64,000 bases of DNA from Aldehydirespirator sp965261105 (GCA_965261105.1 CBDHCM010000006.1:3410001-3474000); one strand, 5' to 3'; shown: positions 55,716-64,000, counted from the first letter of the stretch. Notes: generated by a model not told the origin, from the sequence alone. Translations and numbers: made by a program.

Positions 55716-56783
55716 TCAGGCGTCGTCGCCGGCCAGCAGCGTGCGCTGCTCGTCCTGCACCAGCGCGTCGCTGAGCTGGTCGAGCTCACCGGCCAGCACC
55801 CGGTCGAGCTTGTAGAGGGTGAGCCCGATGCGGTGGTCGGTGACCCGGTTCTCCCGCATGTTGTAGGTGCGGATCTTCTCGGACCGGTCGCCGCCGCCCA
55901 CCTGGCCCCGCCGTATCTTCGACTGCTCGGCGGAGGCCCGCTCCTGCTCGGCCTGCAGCAGCCTCGACCGCAGCACCCGCAGCGCCTTCTGCTTGTTCTG
56001 GAGCTGGCTCTTCTCGTCCTGCACCGACACCACCATGCCGGTGGGCACGTGCGTCACCCGCACCGCCGAATCGGTGGTGTTGACCGACTGGCCGCCCGGG
56101 CCCGACGAGCGGTAGACGTTGATCTGCAGGTCGGACTCATCGATCTGGACGTCCACCTCCTTGGCTTCGGGCAGCACCGACACCGTCGCCGAGGAGGTGT
56201 GCACCCGGCCCTGAGACTCGGTCACCGGCACCCGCTGCACACGGTGGGTGCCCGCCTCGTGCTTCATGCGGGTCCACACCCGGTCACCGGCGATCAGGCC
56301 GCTCACCTCGGTGTAACCGCCTCGATCCGACGGCGAGGCGGCCAGCGGCTCCAGCCTCCAGCGCTGCCTGCGGGCGAAGGCCTGGTACATGCCGAACAGG
56401 TCGCGGGCGAAGAGGTTGGCCTCTTCGCCGCCGGCTGCACCCCGGATCTCGACAATCACGTTTCGGCCCTCGTTGGGATCGGGCGGGAGCAGCAGCACCC
56501 GCAGCTCATCGGTCGCCGCAGTCACCGCCTCATCGAGCTCGTCGATCATCTCGCGCAGCTCGATTCGCTCGGAGGCGTCGGCTGCAGAGTGCATCCGGCC
56601 GGCTTCGTCACGGTCGTCGACCGCGGCTCGCAGCCGGTTCCCCGCGGCCACGATCTCGCTCAGTTGCTTGTGGCGGCGGCCCAGCTCGGCCAGACGGCGC
56701 GGGTCGGACTGGACCGCGGGGTCGCCCAGGCGGATCTCCACGTCTCTCAGCTCGTTCTCGAGGCCGGCGATCCGCTCCAGCAT
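55716..56783 (-). CDS. prfA: Peptide chain release factor 1
   Basis: RF1 (355 aa from ATG 56783) ends translation at UAA and UAG. EIRGAAGGEEANLFARDLF is typical of the family. GGQ is in YRSSGPGGQSVNTTDSAVR. The stop-codon recognition loop lies in the RVPVTESQGRVHTS segment, whose Pro-Val-Thr is the RF1 tripeptide-like element. Frame extension to 57218 covers another gene in antisense and is not used. Followed by prmC, 14 bp away. Confidence 0.96.
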   Translation of the reverse strand: MLERIAGLENELRDVEIRLGDPAVQSDPRRLAELGRRHKQLSEIVAAGNRLRAAVDDRDEAGRMHSAADASERIELREMIDELDEAVTAATDELRVLLLPPDPNEGRNVIVEIRGAAGGEEANLFARDLFGMYQAFARRQRWRLEPLAASPSDRGGYTEVSGLIAGDRVWTRMKHEAGTHRVQRVPVTESQGRVHTSSATVSVLPEAKEVDVQIDESDLQINVYRSSGPGGQSVNTTDSAVRVTHVPTGMVVSVQDEKSQLQNKQKALRVLRSRLLQAEQERASAEQSKIRRGQVGGGDRSEKIRTYNMRENRVTDHRIGLTLYKLDRVLAGELDQLSDALVQDEQRTLLAGDDA

Positions 56784-56914
56784 GGCTTCGAGGCTACTGC
56801 CGGGCTCCGGCCACCGAAGCGGTCGCGTCACCCGATGTCGGCGAACTTCAATGGGTCTGCCACATGTGGTGTGGCTAACTGCTTGATGTTCGCCCGTGAC
56901 GGGGCTGGGGGGTT

Positions 56915-57502
56915 CTAGAGAGCGGCCAGGAAGGCGCCCGCGGCCGCGACGATCTCGGCGTCGGATGACGGCTTGGGGTTGTGGCGCTGGCCCTCGAGCC
57001 AGTGGACGGTCACAGCACCTCCGATGGCGCCGATGTGGGCCGCGAACTCCTCGGGCGTTCCGAAGGGGTCCCGGTCGCCGCCCACGAACAGCACGGGCAC
57101 ATCGATTGCGCCGAAGTGCTCGACCCGCAGCTTGTCGGGCTTGTCCGGCGGGTGCAGCGGGTAGCTGAGCAGCACCAGCCCGGCCGCGGGCAGGCCCTCG
57201 GCCACCGCCATGGAGCACATGCGCCCGCCCATGGAGCGACCGCCGAGCACGAGCCCGGCCGTGGTGGTACCAAGCTCGGCCGCGAACGCCACGGCTTCGG
57301 CCCGCACCTGTGCGATCAACTTCGGGGCCCGGTCGGGGAACCGCCTCCCCTCGCGCCGGTAGCCGAACTCCGTGCGGCGCACCGGCACGGCGAGGCCGTC
57401 CTGCAGGGCGACGAGCGTGTGCTGGCCGGCGCCGCCGCCGGCGCCGGGGTAGAGCAGCAGCCCCGCCACCGAGCTGGGCGACGTGTCGTGGTCTGGCTGC
57501 AT
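56915..57502 (-). CDS. Alpha/beta hydrolase, KANL3/Tex30-like
   Basis: 195 aa from ATG 57502. LLLYPGAGGGAGQHTLVALQ opens the fold. The nucleophile Ser is in LVLGGRSMGGRMCSMAVAEG, Asp in VLFVGGDRDPFGTPEEF, and His in LEGQRHNPKP. These are the three residues of a hydrolase triad in the right order. The family name comes from the AGGGAGQH and GRSMGGR patterns; the substrate is unknown. The adjacent repeat array lies upstream of its start. Confidence 0.85.
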   Translation of the reverse strand: MQPDHDTSPSSVAGLLLYPGAGGGAGQHTLVALQDGLAVPVRRTEFGYRREGRRFPDRAPKLIAQVRAEAVAFAAELGTTTAGLVLGGRSMGGRMCSMAVAEGLPAAGLVLLSYPLHPPDKPDKLRVEHFGAIDVPVLFVGGDRDPFGTPEEFAAHIGAIGGAVTVHWLEGQRHNPKPSSDAEIVAAAGAFLAAL

Positions 57503-57572
57503 TCCTCGAAGAATAGGTGCGGGTTGCCCGATGCCTCTAGATGGCAGCACATGACTTACGCCCAGATCGGAG

Positions 57573-57833
57573 ACCGGGGCCGCGTCAAAGTTCCGGGCTG
57601 AACGGCCTCGGAGACGCGAGGGCCATGGGGATCGTCCCCAGACCGGAGCCGCGTCAAAGTTCCGGGCTGAACGGCCTCGGAGACGCGAGGGCCATGGGGA
57701 TCGTCCCCAGACCGGTGGGGGCCGCGTCAAAGTTCCGGGCTGAACGGCCTCGGAGACGCGAGGGCCATGGGGATCGTCCCCAGGCCGGAGCCGCGTCAAA
57801 GTTCCGGGCTGAACGGCCTCGGAGACTGCTGAT
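57573..57833. repeat. 69-73-bp tandem repeat, four units, with an internal hairpin
   Basis: Units marked by CCGCGTCAAAG at 57580, 57649, 57722 and 57791 (spacing 69, 73, 69). The first three full units hold TGGGGA-TCG-TCCCCA, a short perfect hairpin; the last is truncated. It fills most of the 375-bp gap between the hydrolase and LLM genes. Spacing, length and lack of unique spacers exclude CRISPR. Confidence 0.9.
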
Positions 57834-57877
57834 GCCCGACCCCGACGCTGAGACCGGGACGCATGCGCGGGCTCGAC

Positions 57878-58897
57878 TCAGATGGCTTTGATAGCGGCCA
57901 TCACGGCCTGCCGGCGGCCGGGGTCGCCTCGGAAGGAGGCGTAGAACGAGATCCGGCTGATGATGTCGCCGTAGCGGCGGGCGAGCTCTGGCGCGATCTC
58001 CTCGGGCGCGGCCACCACCGCGAACGTGTCGAGGATCTCGTCGTCGATGAGGGAAGCCATCTCGACCCATTCACCCCGCTTGGAGAGGATGTTCAGGTCG
58101 TTCTGGAGATCGCCCCAACCGTGGATCTCCAACGCCGGTCGGTAGGCGGGCGTCGAGCCGTAGAAGGCGATCTGCCGGCGGGTGGCGGCCGCCGAACGCT
58201 CCACCTCCTCGTCGGTCTCCCCGGTCACCACGAACGACGGTCCGGCAATCTCGTAGCCGTCCATCGTGGCCCCTGCTTTGTGCCGGCCCCGCTCCAGCGC
58301 CGGCAGCGTGACTTCGCGCAGGTACTTCTCGGTGGTGAACTGGTGGCACAGGAACCCGTCGCAGACCTCGCCGGCAACCTCTGTCATCAGCGGTCCGACA
58401 CCGGCCAGGTAGACCGGTGGCGGGTCGAAGTCGCCGAGATCGCTGGCCCTGGGGGTGAACATCGGCGTCATGAGGGTGTGCTGGTAGAACTCGCCCCGGA
58501 AGCGCAGCGGCGTGCCGTTCTGCCAGGTGTCCCAGATGGCCCGCACAGCCTGGACCATCTCCCGCATCCTGGCCGCAGGCCGGCTCCACTCCATGGAGAA
58601 GCGCTTGGTGATGTGGGGCTTGATCTGGCTGCCCAGCCCGAGCACGAAACGGCCCTGCGACAGCGTCTGCAAGTCCCAGCCGATGTTGGCCAGCAGCATC
58701 GGATTGCGGGCGAACGCCACCGCGATGGCGGTTCCCAGCTCAATCTCGCGGGTGCTGGCCGCGGCGACGGCCAAGGGCAGGAACGGGTCGTGGGGCCCCT
58801 CCACCGTCCACGCGCCCGAGTAGCCGGCCAACTCCAGATCGGCGGCCGCACGGCCCGCGTCGGTGATCGAGCCGGTGAGCATGGAGTCGATCTTCAC
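57878..58897 (-). CDS. F420-dependent LLM-class oxidoreductase
   Basis: 339 aa from GTG 58897 (a start at 58936 is less likely). TIM-barrel luciferase-like family: YSGAWTVEGPHDPFLPLAVA, LGTAIAVAFARNPMLLANIG, SQGRFVLGLGSQIKPHITKR, PVYLAGVGPLMTEVAGEVCDG. The pattern fits the F420-using branch common in actinobacteria. The reaction is unknown. It is alone on its strand, next to the repeat array and a gene relic. Confidence 0.9.
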   Translation of the reverse strand: MKIDSMLTGSITDAGRAAADLELAGYSGAWTVEGPHDPFLPLAVAAASTREIELGTAIAVAFARNPMLLANIGWDLQTLSQGRFVLGLGSQIKPHITKRFSMEWSRPAARMREMVQAVRAIWDTWQNGTPLRFRGEFYQHTLMTPMFTPRASDLGDFDPPPVYLAGVGPLMTEVAGEVCDGFLCHQFTTEKYLREVTLPALERGRHKAGATMDGYEIAGPSFVVTGETDEEVERSAAATRRQIAFYGSTPAYRPALEIHGWGDLQNDLNILSKRGEWVEMASLIDDEILDTFAVVAAPEEIAPELARRYGDIISRISFYASFRGDPGRRQAVMAAIKAI

Positions 58898-58938
58898 GGC
58901 AGGCGACAGTACTTCGAGAACGCGTAGCCTCAGCACTC

Positions 58939-59091
58939 ATCGCTGTACACGCCCTCTCGCCCGGCGGGGACCTGTACCGGATCGTGTGCGACTACGCCTC
59001 GCTCGGACACCACCGCTCAGGCACCGACCGCGACCCGGCCACGGCCGAGTGGTTCGCTGACCCGGCCACCCCCTCCAGCCCGTCGCAGTAG
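58939..59091 (+). pseudogene. 5' relic, possibly of an M28-family peptidase gene
   Basis: An open stretch without a start reads GGDLYRIVCDYASLGHHRSG and then DRDPATAEWFADPA before TAG at 59089. The pattern (Tyr-Val/Ser-x-Leu/Phe-Gly-x-His-Arg-(S/T)-Gly-Thr then ATAEW) is that of the N-terminus of some M28/peptidase-like proteins; this is from memory of the family and is weak. It marks the left edge of the right-hand defence region. Confidence 0.3.
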
Positions 59092-59159
59092 GGACAACGT
59101 CTCAGGTTGCCACACCTAGAGATCGACGGCGACCGCCCCTACTTCAAACCCAACGGCCC

Positions 59160-59615
59160 TCACACCTCCGGCCACATTCGAGCCGCGACGTAGCGCTGCA
59201 GGTGGGCGACGTTGGTGGTCGCGACGACGACCGCTTCGCCGCCGGTGGCAACCCCCAGCGCCTGCGCGGCGAGGATCACGTCTCCGTCGAGAGAGGGATC
59301 CGAGGCCGTGGGGATCCCGGAGTTGCGGGCATCGGCCCACAGCGACGCGGCCCGCTGCATCACTGACGTGGTGATGGGGGCGTACTCGAATGCGTACGCC
59401 AACAAGTCCAGCCTCTGGATGCTGGACCACCTTCCGGCCCGGATCAGCTCTCGTCGCACTTCGTAGTCGGCGATCTCGGGCACAACGATCCGGCAGCCGT
59501 CGGCGAGACGAGCGCTGGCCCATTCCCAGGCTCCCGCGACGGGGCCAGATCGAGTCGGATTGCTCAGCAGGCCCAGGGGCGCGGCGTCCAGGGCGATGAG
59601 CAATGGCGACGGCAC
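59160..59615 (-). CDS. PIN-domain RNase toxin (VapC-like)
   Basis: 151 aa from GTG 59615. LIALDAAPLGLLSNPTRSG carries the first Asp, and IVVPEIADYEVRRELIRAGR carries the Glu. DPSLDGDVILAAQALGVATG has the later acidic residues, and the end is VVATTNVAHLQRYV. This is a VapC-like PIN toxin, which cuts RNA with bound metal. It is encoded 23 bp after the gene at 59639-60187, which is the likely antitoxin. Confidence 0.85.
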   Translation of the reverse strand: MPSPLLIALDAAPLGLLSNPTRSGPVAGAWEWASARLADGCRIVVPEIADYEVRRELIRAGRWSSIQRLDLLAYAFEYAPITTSVMQRAASLWADARNSGIPTASDPSLDGDVILAAQALGVATGGEAVVVATTNVAHLQRYVAARMWPEV

Positions 59616-59638
59616 CGCGCTCCCGGTGGCGTCACCCG

Positions 59639-60187
59639 TCAGAACGGGCGGCCCTCTTCGGCTCGGGTGCGCGCCAGAGCCTCCATGAGCACCTGACAGG
59701 ACTTCTCACGCTCCGCCTCGTCACCGATCTTGCACAGCTCGTCGAGCACGGCCAAGGCCCGGGCCTGATACTGCTCATCCGACAGGGGTTCCGGGGCGTA
59801 GTGGTCGGCCTCGACAAGGTGGCGTGCACCGCGGACACTTCCCTTGGTTCCAGTGGGCGACCAACCGAGCCTTTCCATCTTCAGCGCGACTGCGGCACTG
59901 ATGGCCCGCTTGAACGAGTGGCTGCCCTCGCCGGCAGCAAGCTCTTCCGACATCACGGAGTCGGATTCGATGAACCGCACGACACCTGCGAGGGCGGGCA
60001 GGCCGAGCGCTTCGGCGTCTACGAGGCGCTGCTCGTTGGCTGGGTCGTTGAGCAGCCGGAGCAGCCGCTCGAAGGCTTCGGACCTGACCTTGAGCACGCC
60101 CCGATGCCTGGCGGCGCGGCTGCTAGAGCCGAAGTCCTCGCCTCGAAGCGCTCTGGGACCCAGTGCTCGCGGTGCTCTCGTCTTCAC
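59639..60187 (-). CDS. Probable antitoxin of the PIN toxin (family not recognised)
   Basis: 182 aa from GTG 60187, directly upstream of the PIN gene on the same strand. It is mostly helical and charged (RSEAFERLLRLLNDPANEQR, AISAAVALKMERLGWSPTGT, LAVLDELCKIGDEAEREKSC). No known DNA-binding fold is visible, so the antitoxin role is from position only. An AT-rich palindrome sits just before its start and could be the binding site. Confidence 0.65.
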   Translation of the reverse strand: MKTRAPRALGPRALRGEDFGSSSRAARHRGVLKVRSEAFERLLRLLNDPANEQRLVDAEALGLPALAGVVRFIESDSVMSEELAAGEGSHSFKRAISAAVALKMERLGWSPTGTKGSVRGARHLVEADHYAPEPLSDEQYQARALAVLDELCKIGDEAEREKSCQVLMEALARTRAEEGRPF

Positions 60188-60195
60188 ATGGTCAG

Positions 60196-60222
60196 CATAT
60201 CAGATGATGTTTCATGCATCAA
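60196..60222 (-). promoter_or_regulatory. Candidate promoter and palindromic operator of the PIN toxin-antitoxin operon
   Basis: TGATG at 60205-60209 and CATCA at 60217-60221 pair around TTTCATG. On the minus strand TTGATG (-35-like, 60222-60217) and GATATG (-10-like, 60201-60196) are 15 bases apart, overlapping the palindrome. This AT-rich patch stands out in GC-rich DNA. Assignment is by eye. Confidence 0.35.
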
Positions 60223-60380
60223 CACTATGTATTGATCTCTGCACGGCGACGCCGCGCCTCGCCCATCGCGGTGTGGGCACCGGCAGCGTGCTGTTCCAAC
60301 GCGTCCTCTGGAAACACGCCACAGCGTTGCGATGATCGAGAAGACGCCCACTGTCACACCCGGTCCGTACGGTGGTCGCC

Positions 60381-61004
60381 ATGGCTTCTGACTTCGAATC
60401 GGGTCGCCATGTGACGGCGGTTGAGTACCTGCCCAGGCCTGGTGCGGTGCAGCTCAACCTCCTCGAATGGGTGCCCACCCTCGACGGCGACCCGATCAGC
60501 GAGCCCTCCCGGTCGTACTACCGGAGTCGGGAGCAGGCTTTGGCGGAGGCGATCAAGCGGGTCAAGCACGACGCCGGTCTGGCCTTCGAGGTGACGATGG
60601 GAAGCCGGGCCGGCTGTTGCCTGAGCGGCGACATCCCGGTCATCGTCGAGACCGTGGCGGAGGCGCGCGAGGTCATTGTGGGCTACGCGAAGGGCTCGGT
60701 CGGGGGTCGCCAACGCGAGCCTGAACAGCAGGAGCATCTGCGCTTCAAGACCCGTCGGGGCCGCTCGGCGTGGAAGTCGCTCGCCGAATGTGAGACCAGC
60801 CGGCGCTACCACCCGGCCGATCCCGAAGCGGGCATGACCTGCTCCTACCTGCTCTACGAGGAGGGCGATCTAGGAGTGGTGGGCGGTGGCGCCTGGACGT
60901 ACAGCGTGGAGATCTGGGCCACCGCGCCGCCAGAAGTGTGGGATCACCCCGCCGACCAGCCCGCCGCTCTGGACAACGCCGGCGATCCCGACAACGATCT
61001 ATAG
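60381..61004 (+). CDS. Hypothetical protein
   Basis: 207 aa from ATG 60381 (a GTG at 60372 is possible). It starts MASDFESGRHVTAVEYLPRP, has SYYRSREQALAEAIKRVKHD in the middle, and ends in an acidic tail (PADQPAALDNAGDPDNDL). No membrane helix, P-loop or known motif is seen. Codon use is like its neighbours and the frame is clean, so it is probably real. It sits between a toxin-antitoxin pair and mcrBC. Confidence 0.5.
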   Translation: MASDFESGRHVTAVEYLPRPGAVQLNLLEWVPTLDGDPISEPSRSYYRSREQALAEAIKRVKHDAGLAFEVTMGSRAGCCLSGDIPVIVETVAEAREVIVGYAKGSVGGRQREPEQQEHLRFKTRRGRSAWKSLAECETSRRYHPADPEAGMTCSYLLYEEGDLGVVGGGAWTYSVEIWATAPPEVWDHPADQPAALDNAGDPDNDL

Positions 61005-61053
61005 GCCAACCCGCCGGCAATCACCAAGCCTCTCCAACCCAGAAACGAGCAAG

Positions 61054-61899
61054 ATGTCGATCATCGACGAGCCCAACGGCGAGCGGGTAGCAGATCCGGT
61101 CTCTGACGTTCCTGATAGCGAGCAACAGACTTCGGTACCAAGCCTAGCGTTTGAGGTTAACAAGCGGCGCAAACAGCCAGCCGAGACACCACTCACGCCA
61201 TTGGAAGAGAAGCTCCATGAGCCAGAGAGTCGCGCGGGCGTCGTTGATCTCACGAACCTGGTCGAACGCTTCCGTCAGGACACGAACTATCCAACCGAAG
61301 CCCACGGTGAACAGAAGAGGCTGCGGGCTGAATGGGCCGAGAAGCTAGCGCCCGAGAACATCGCTCACTTCAGTCGTCTAGATCTCACGGCCATTGCGAG
61401 CCATGGAACTTGGGCTAGCGGAATGTACGTCTACCCAAGTGTTCGAGGCGTAATGAAGTGGATAAGCCAACTGGATGACACTGACTATGCCAGAACGATC
61501 GAGAGCCTTCGTTACCTCTGTTCGGATGAAGACGAACTATCCGTCCGGTATGACAACCTTCTTGATCCTAATGGTCCGTACCGCATTAAGGGACTGGCAG
61601 ATGAGACCACTAGCAGAACCCTCGCGATATGTCATCCAGCTGTCTTTCTGCCAATCGGTATGCAGACAGGCAAGTGGGGCCGCGAGAGGATGTTGCAAGA
61701 ACTCGGCCTTCCGGAAGCTGAGGGCTTGAGTCATGGGAGACGGATTGTGGATGCCAACAACCGACTCCGCAAACATCTTGAACCTCATTTTGATGATGAC
61801 ACTCTCGGGATGGGCGCCTTCTTGGGGTGGCTACTACAACAAGACTCTCCTGGCAGCCCGATCGAAGATCGCCTTAGCAGCCCGCTAGGAGACTGTTGA
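61054..61899 (+). pseudogene. mcrB: 5' part of mcrB (N-terminal domain), cut by a miniature element
   Basis: From ATG 61054 the frame gives 281 residues. The N-terminal domain of McrB proteins recognises modified DNA and is very variable; here the sequence (for example IASHGTWASGMYVYPSVRGV and LAICHPAVFLPIGMQTGKWG) is not matched to a known reader. Host sequence ends at the CTAG at 61885-61888; the last GDC and TGA come from the element. Removing 103 bp joins RLSSPL to DLNELARELLIEGEFLEDI, rebuilding a 598-aa McrB with no frame change. GC is lower here, as usual for swapped reader domains. Confidence 0.7.
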
Positions 61900-61987
61900 G
61901 CAATGCCGATTTCGGCCAACCCACAAGCCTCTGACCTGGGGTTTTGTGACCACGAAACTGGCAATTTGGGACTTACTCAACAGTCTC
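61889..61987. mobile_element. 99-bp MITE-like element, copy 2
   Basis: Identical over all 99 bp to 10232-10330, same orientation, flanked by CTAG (61885-61888 and 61988-61991). Full identity of two copies about 51.6 kb apart means both moved recently. As in copy 1, it sits at a CTA-G codon phase and stops the host frame with TGA nine bases in. Confidence 0.9.
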
Positions 61988-62953
61988 CTAGACCTCAACG
62001 AACTGGCTAGGGAGTTGCTGATCGAGGGTGAGTTCTTAGAGGACATCGTCTCCCTCTTGGACGACAAGGGCCAGGTGATCCTTTACGGGCCGCCGGGGAC
62101 TGGCAAGACGTACTTGGCGCGGGAGCTTGCCAAGGCATTGGCGCCGGACGAGGCTTGTCGGGCGCTCGTGCAGTTCCATCCGTCGACCTCCTATGAGGAC
62201 TTCTTCGAGGGATACCGGCCTGCCGGGACCGGTGTCGACGGGAGCATCCAGTACGCGTTGACACCGGGGCCTCTGGCGCGCATGGCGGAGCGGGCCTCTC
62301 AGGCGCCCGAGCAACGCCACGTGATGATCATCGACGAGATCAATCGGGGCAACCTTCCCCGGGTGCTCGGCGAGCTGCTGTTCCTGCTGGAGTATCGGGG
62401 CGAGAGCGTGCAGACGCTGTACCGGCCCGAGGAGCCGTTCGCGCTGCCTGAGAACCTGTGGTTCGTCGGCACTATGAACACCGCCGACCGGTCAATTGCG
62501 CTGGTGGACGCGGCACTGCGGCGGCGGTTCCACTTCGTGCCCTTCTTCCCCGACAGCGGCCCGATGTCCGGCTTGCTTGACCGCTGGCTGGCACGCGAGG
62601 ACGAGCCCGCCTGGGTGGGCCATCTCGTCTACGCGGTCAACGACGAACTGAAGGACGTGCTTGAAGGCTCCCATCTCCTATTAGGGCCGAGCCACTTCAT
62701 GAAGGAGTACGGCTATTCACCGGATGAGCAACACGAGCAGTTGCGGCGCATCTGGGAGTACAACATCGAGCCGTTCATCGAGGACCAGTTCTTCGGTGAT
62801 CCCGACAGGATCGAGCGCTTTCGGTTCAAGGCCGTGATAAGGCGTCACGGCCCGGTGTCGAGGTCCGATGCCGACATCACCGACGGCGACGGCGAGCCGC
62901 AGAGCGCCGACGCCTCTGAGACCGCAGGTGTTGCCGCCGATGGGGATGCCTAG
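61946..62953 (+). pseudogene. mcrB: 3' part of mcrB: AAA+ GTPase module
   Basis: 335 residues, of which the first 15-16 come from the element (GTG 61946). Host sequence gives DLNELARELLIEGEFLEDI, the P-loop VILYGPPGTGKTYLARELAK, Walker B HVMIIDEINRGNLPRVLGEL, and the McrB GTP-specific NTAD motif in FVGTMNTADRSIALVDAALR, followed by RRFHFVPF. The motor is complete and could work if reinitiated, but it lacks the reader domain. McrB pairs with McrC, encoded next. Confidence 0.8.
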
Positions 62954-62997
62954 AGGAAGGAGCAGCGCTGGGACACGCGACGGTGGCGGATCGGCCC

Positions 62998-64000
62998 ATG
63001 GCTGATTCAGTAGCAGTGGCGCCAAGCCCGATCGGTCCGCCAGGGGGAGACGACCTGTCAAAGCACCTCCGGCAACCGGAGCATGCCGACACTGCGGCGC
63101 AGTCCCCCCGGCTCCCGCCGGAGCAGGCCGACCGCACCTTGACGTTGCGCGAGTACAGCAGCGAAGTGTTGGCGCTGACCAGCGAGCAGGCGGGCGCGCT
63201 GAACCGAGTGGGCGGCGGTGCCTACCTATCGGTCGAGCCCGAGGAGCCCGCGGGGCACTGGCGAGTAACCGCCCACAACTACGTGGGATCGATCAATGCC
63301 GGCGGACTGCAAGTGCTCGTGCGACCCAAGATCGCGCTGCGGAACCTGTTTCTGCTGCTCGAAGTGGGACTGCGGGATCGGGACTGGCACGACGAGGCCG
63401 TCCGATACGAGACCACGCTCGACCTGCTGCCCGCGCTGGTCTCGTTCTTCGCTCGCACCACGGAGACCACGCTCGCACGAGGGCTGTACCACTCCTATCG
63501 AGAGCAGCGCGACCGGCTGGTCGCCATGCGGGGCCGTGTCGACATCGCTCGGCAGTTGGCGCAGCCTGGAGTGGTCATCCCGATGCACTGCCAGTTCACC
63601 GAGTTCACCCCGGACCTGATCGAGAACTCATACCTGAAGGCAGCCGTATCCCGCTCCCTGCGAGTACCCGGGGTGCAGCCGATTGACCGGCGCCGGCTCA
63701 TGCAGCACCTCGTCACTCTCGAGGACGTTGGCGACGCGAGGCACCACCACACCGACAGCGACCGCGTCGTGTTCACCCGCCTGAATGAGCACTACAAGCC
63801 CGCGCTGCGGCTGGCTCGGCTGGTGCTGGCGAACCTGACGCTGCAGGACGCCATGGGCGAGACGCAGGCCTCGTCGTTCATGTTGGACATGAACGATCTA
63901 TTCGAGCGGTTCGTAACCGAGCGGCTGCGACGGGCGCTGCGAGGACGCCTAGAAGTGAAGGATCAGCACCGCGACAGGCTGGACGAAGATCGCAGAGTGG
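62998..64000 (+). CDS. mcrC: McrC subunit of the McrBC restriction system, cut by window edge
   Basis: Open from ATG 62998 (GTG 62983 also possible) to the end of the window, 334 codons, no stop. It contains LREYSSEVLALTSEQAGALN, VRPKIALRNLFLLLEVGLRD and LARGLYHSYREQRDRLVAMR, then the family-typical SSFMLDMNDLFERFVTERL. McrC stimulates the McrB GTPase and carries a PD-(D/E)xK nuclease; that catalytic part lies beyond 64000. It is 44 bp after mcrB. Confidence 0.88.
   Translation, partial: MADSVAVAPSPIGPPGGDDLSKHLRQPEHADTAAQSPRLPPEQADRTLTLREYSSEVLALTSEQAGALNRVGGGAYLSVEPEEPAGHWRVTAHNYVGSINAGGLQVLVRPKIALRNLFLLLEVGLRDRDWHDEAVRYETTLDLLPALVSFFARTTETTLARGLYHSYREQRDRLVAMRGRVDIARQLAQPGVVIPMHCQFTEFTPDLIENSYLKAAVSRSLRVPGVQPIDRRRLMQHLVTLEDVGDARHHHTDSDRVVFTRLNEHYKPALRLARLVLANLTLQDAMGETQASSFMLDMNDLFERFVTERLRRALRGRLEVKDQHRDRLDEDRRV

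Noticed and set aside
57573..57833. CRISPR array
   Set aside because: Units are directly adjacent and alike over their whole length; no unique spacers of constant size and no cas genes.
1..64000. tRNA or rRNA genes
   Set aside because: No stretch with a full cloverleaf, T-loop consensus or rRNA core was recognised by eye; tRNAscan-SE would be decisive.

Overview
High-GC Gram-positive-type DNA, most likely an actinobacterium and possibly class Acidimicrobiia. This is inferred from GC-rich codon use, frequent GTG starts, an F420-dependent luciferase-like monooxygenase (LLM) gene, a GatCAB amidotransferase, and the order prfA-prmC-sua5-rpiB-glyA-wecA with murA nearby, which resembles the region upstream of the ATP synthase operon in actinobacteria. 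No tRNA, rRNA or CRISPR array was recognised. LEFT DEFENCE ISLAND (about 0.2-19 kb): a thiolase 3' relic, then hsdM-hsdS. Unrelated defence genes follow before hsdR: a large STAND-type NTPase of Avs (AVAST) character cut by an ISL3-family insertion sequence (IS) with a perfect 8-bp target duplication; an abortive-infection (Abi_C-like) gene cut by a 99-bp miniature element; and a PIN (DUF4411-like)/ImmA-type toxin-antitoxin pair. Gene relics come next, then hsdR, which carries an extra C-terminal AlbA_2-like domain. A membrane protein, a 49-bp minisatellite and an IS1634-type transposase relic close the island. CORE AND SURFACE GENES (19-29 kb): ilvB-ilvN-ilvC on the minus strand make branched-chain amino acid precursors. 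Two tandem paralogous membrane O-acyltransferases with SGNH tails, a MATE exporter and a small membrane/coiled-coil protein follow. HELICASE (29.3-32.3 kb): a lower-GC, frameshifted UvrD/helicase IV-like gene with a zinc-ribbon tail. HOUSEKEEPING (32.3-58.9 kb): a PASTA pseudokinase with gatC, gatA and gatB in one overlapping run; a DNA methyltransferase with a fused nuclease-like domain, plus an inverted, truncated copy of that domain; ligA; mnmA behind a cysteine desulfurase; a rhomboid protease; a NifU-type scaffold; murA with Asp in place of the catalytic Cys; an MFS transporter; wecA, glyA, rpiB, sua5, prmC and prfA; an alpha/beta hydrolase and the LLM enzyme. RIGHT DEFENCE ISLAND (58.9-64 kb): a gene relic, a PIN-toxin/antitoxin operon, an unknown gene, and an mcrBC locus in which mcrB is cut by a second, identical copy of the 99-bp element; mcrC runs off the window. 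The main discovery is a set of recent, frame-restorable insertions in three different antiviral genes: one IS with an 8-bp duplication and two identical 99-bp elements with CTAG duplications. Removing the insertions rejoins each host gene in frame. The island therefore looks freshly disabled, or possibly held in a reversible off state.
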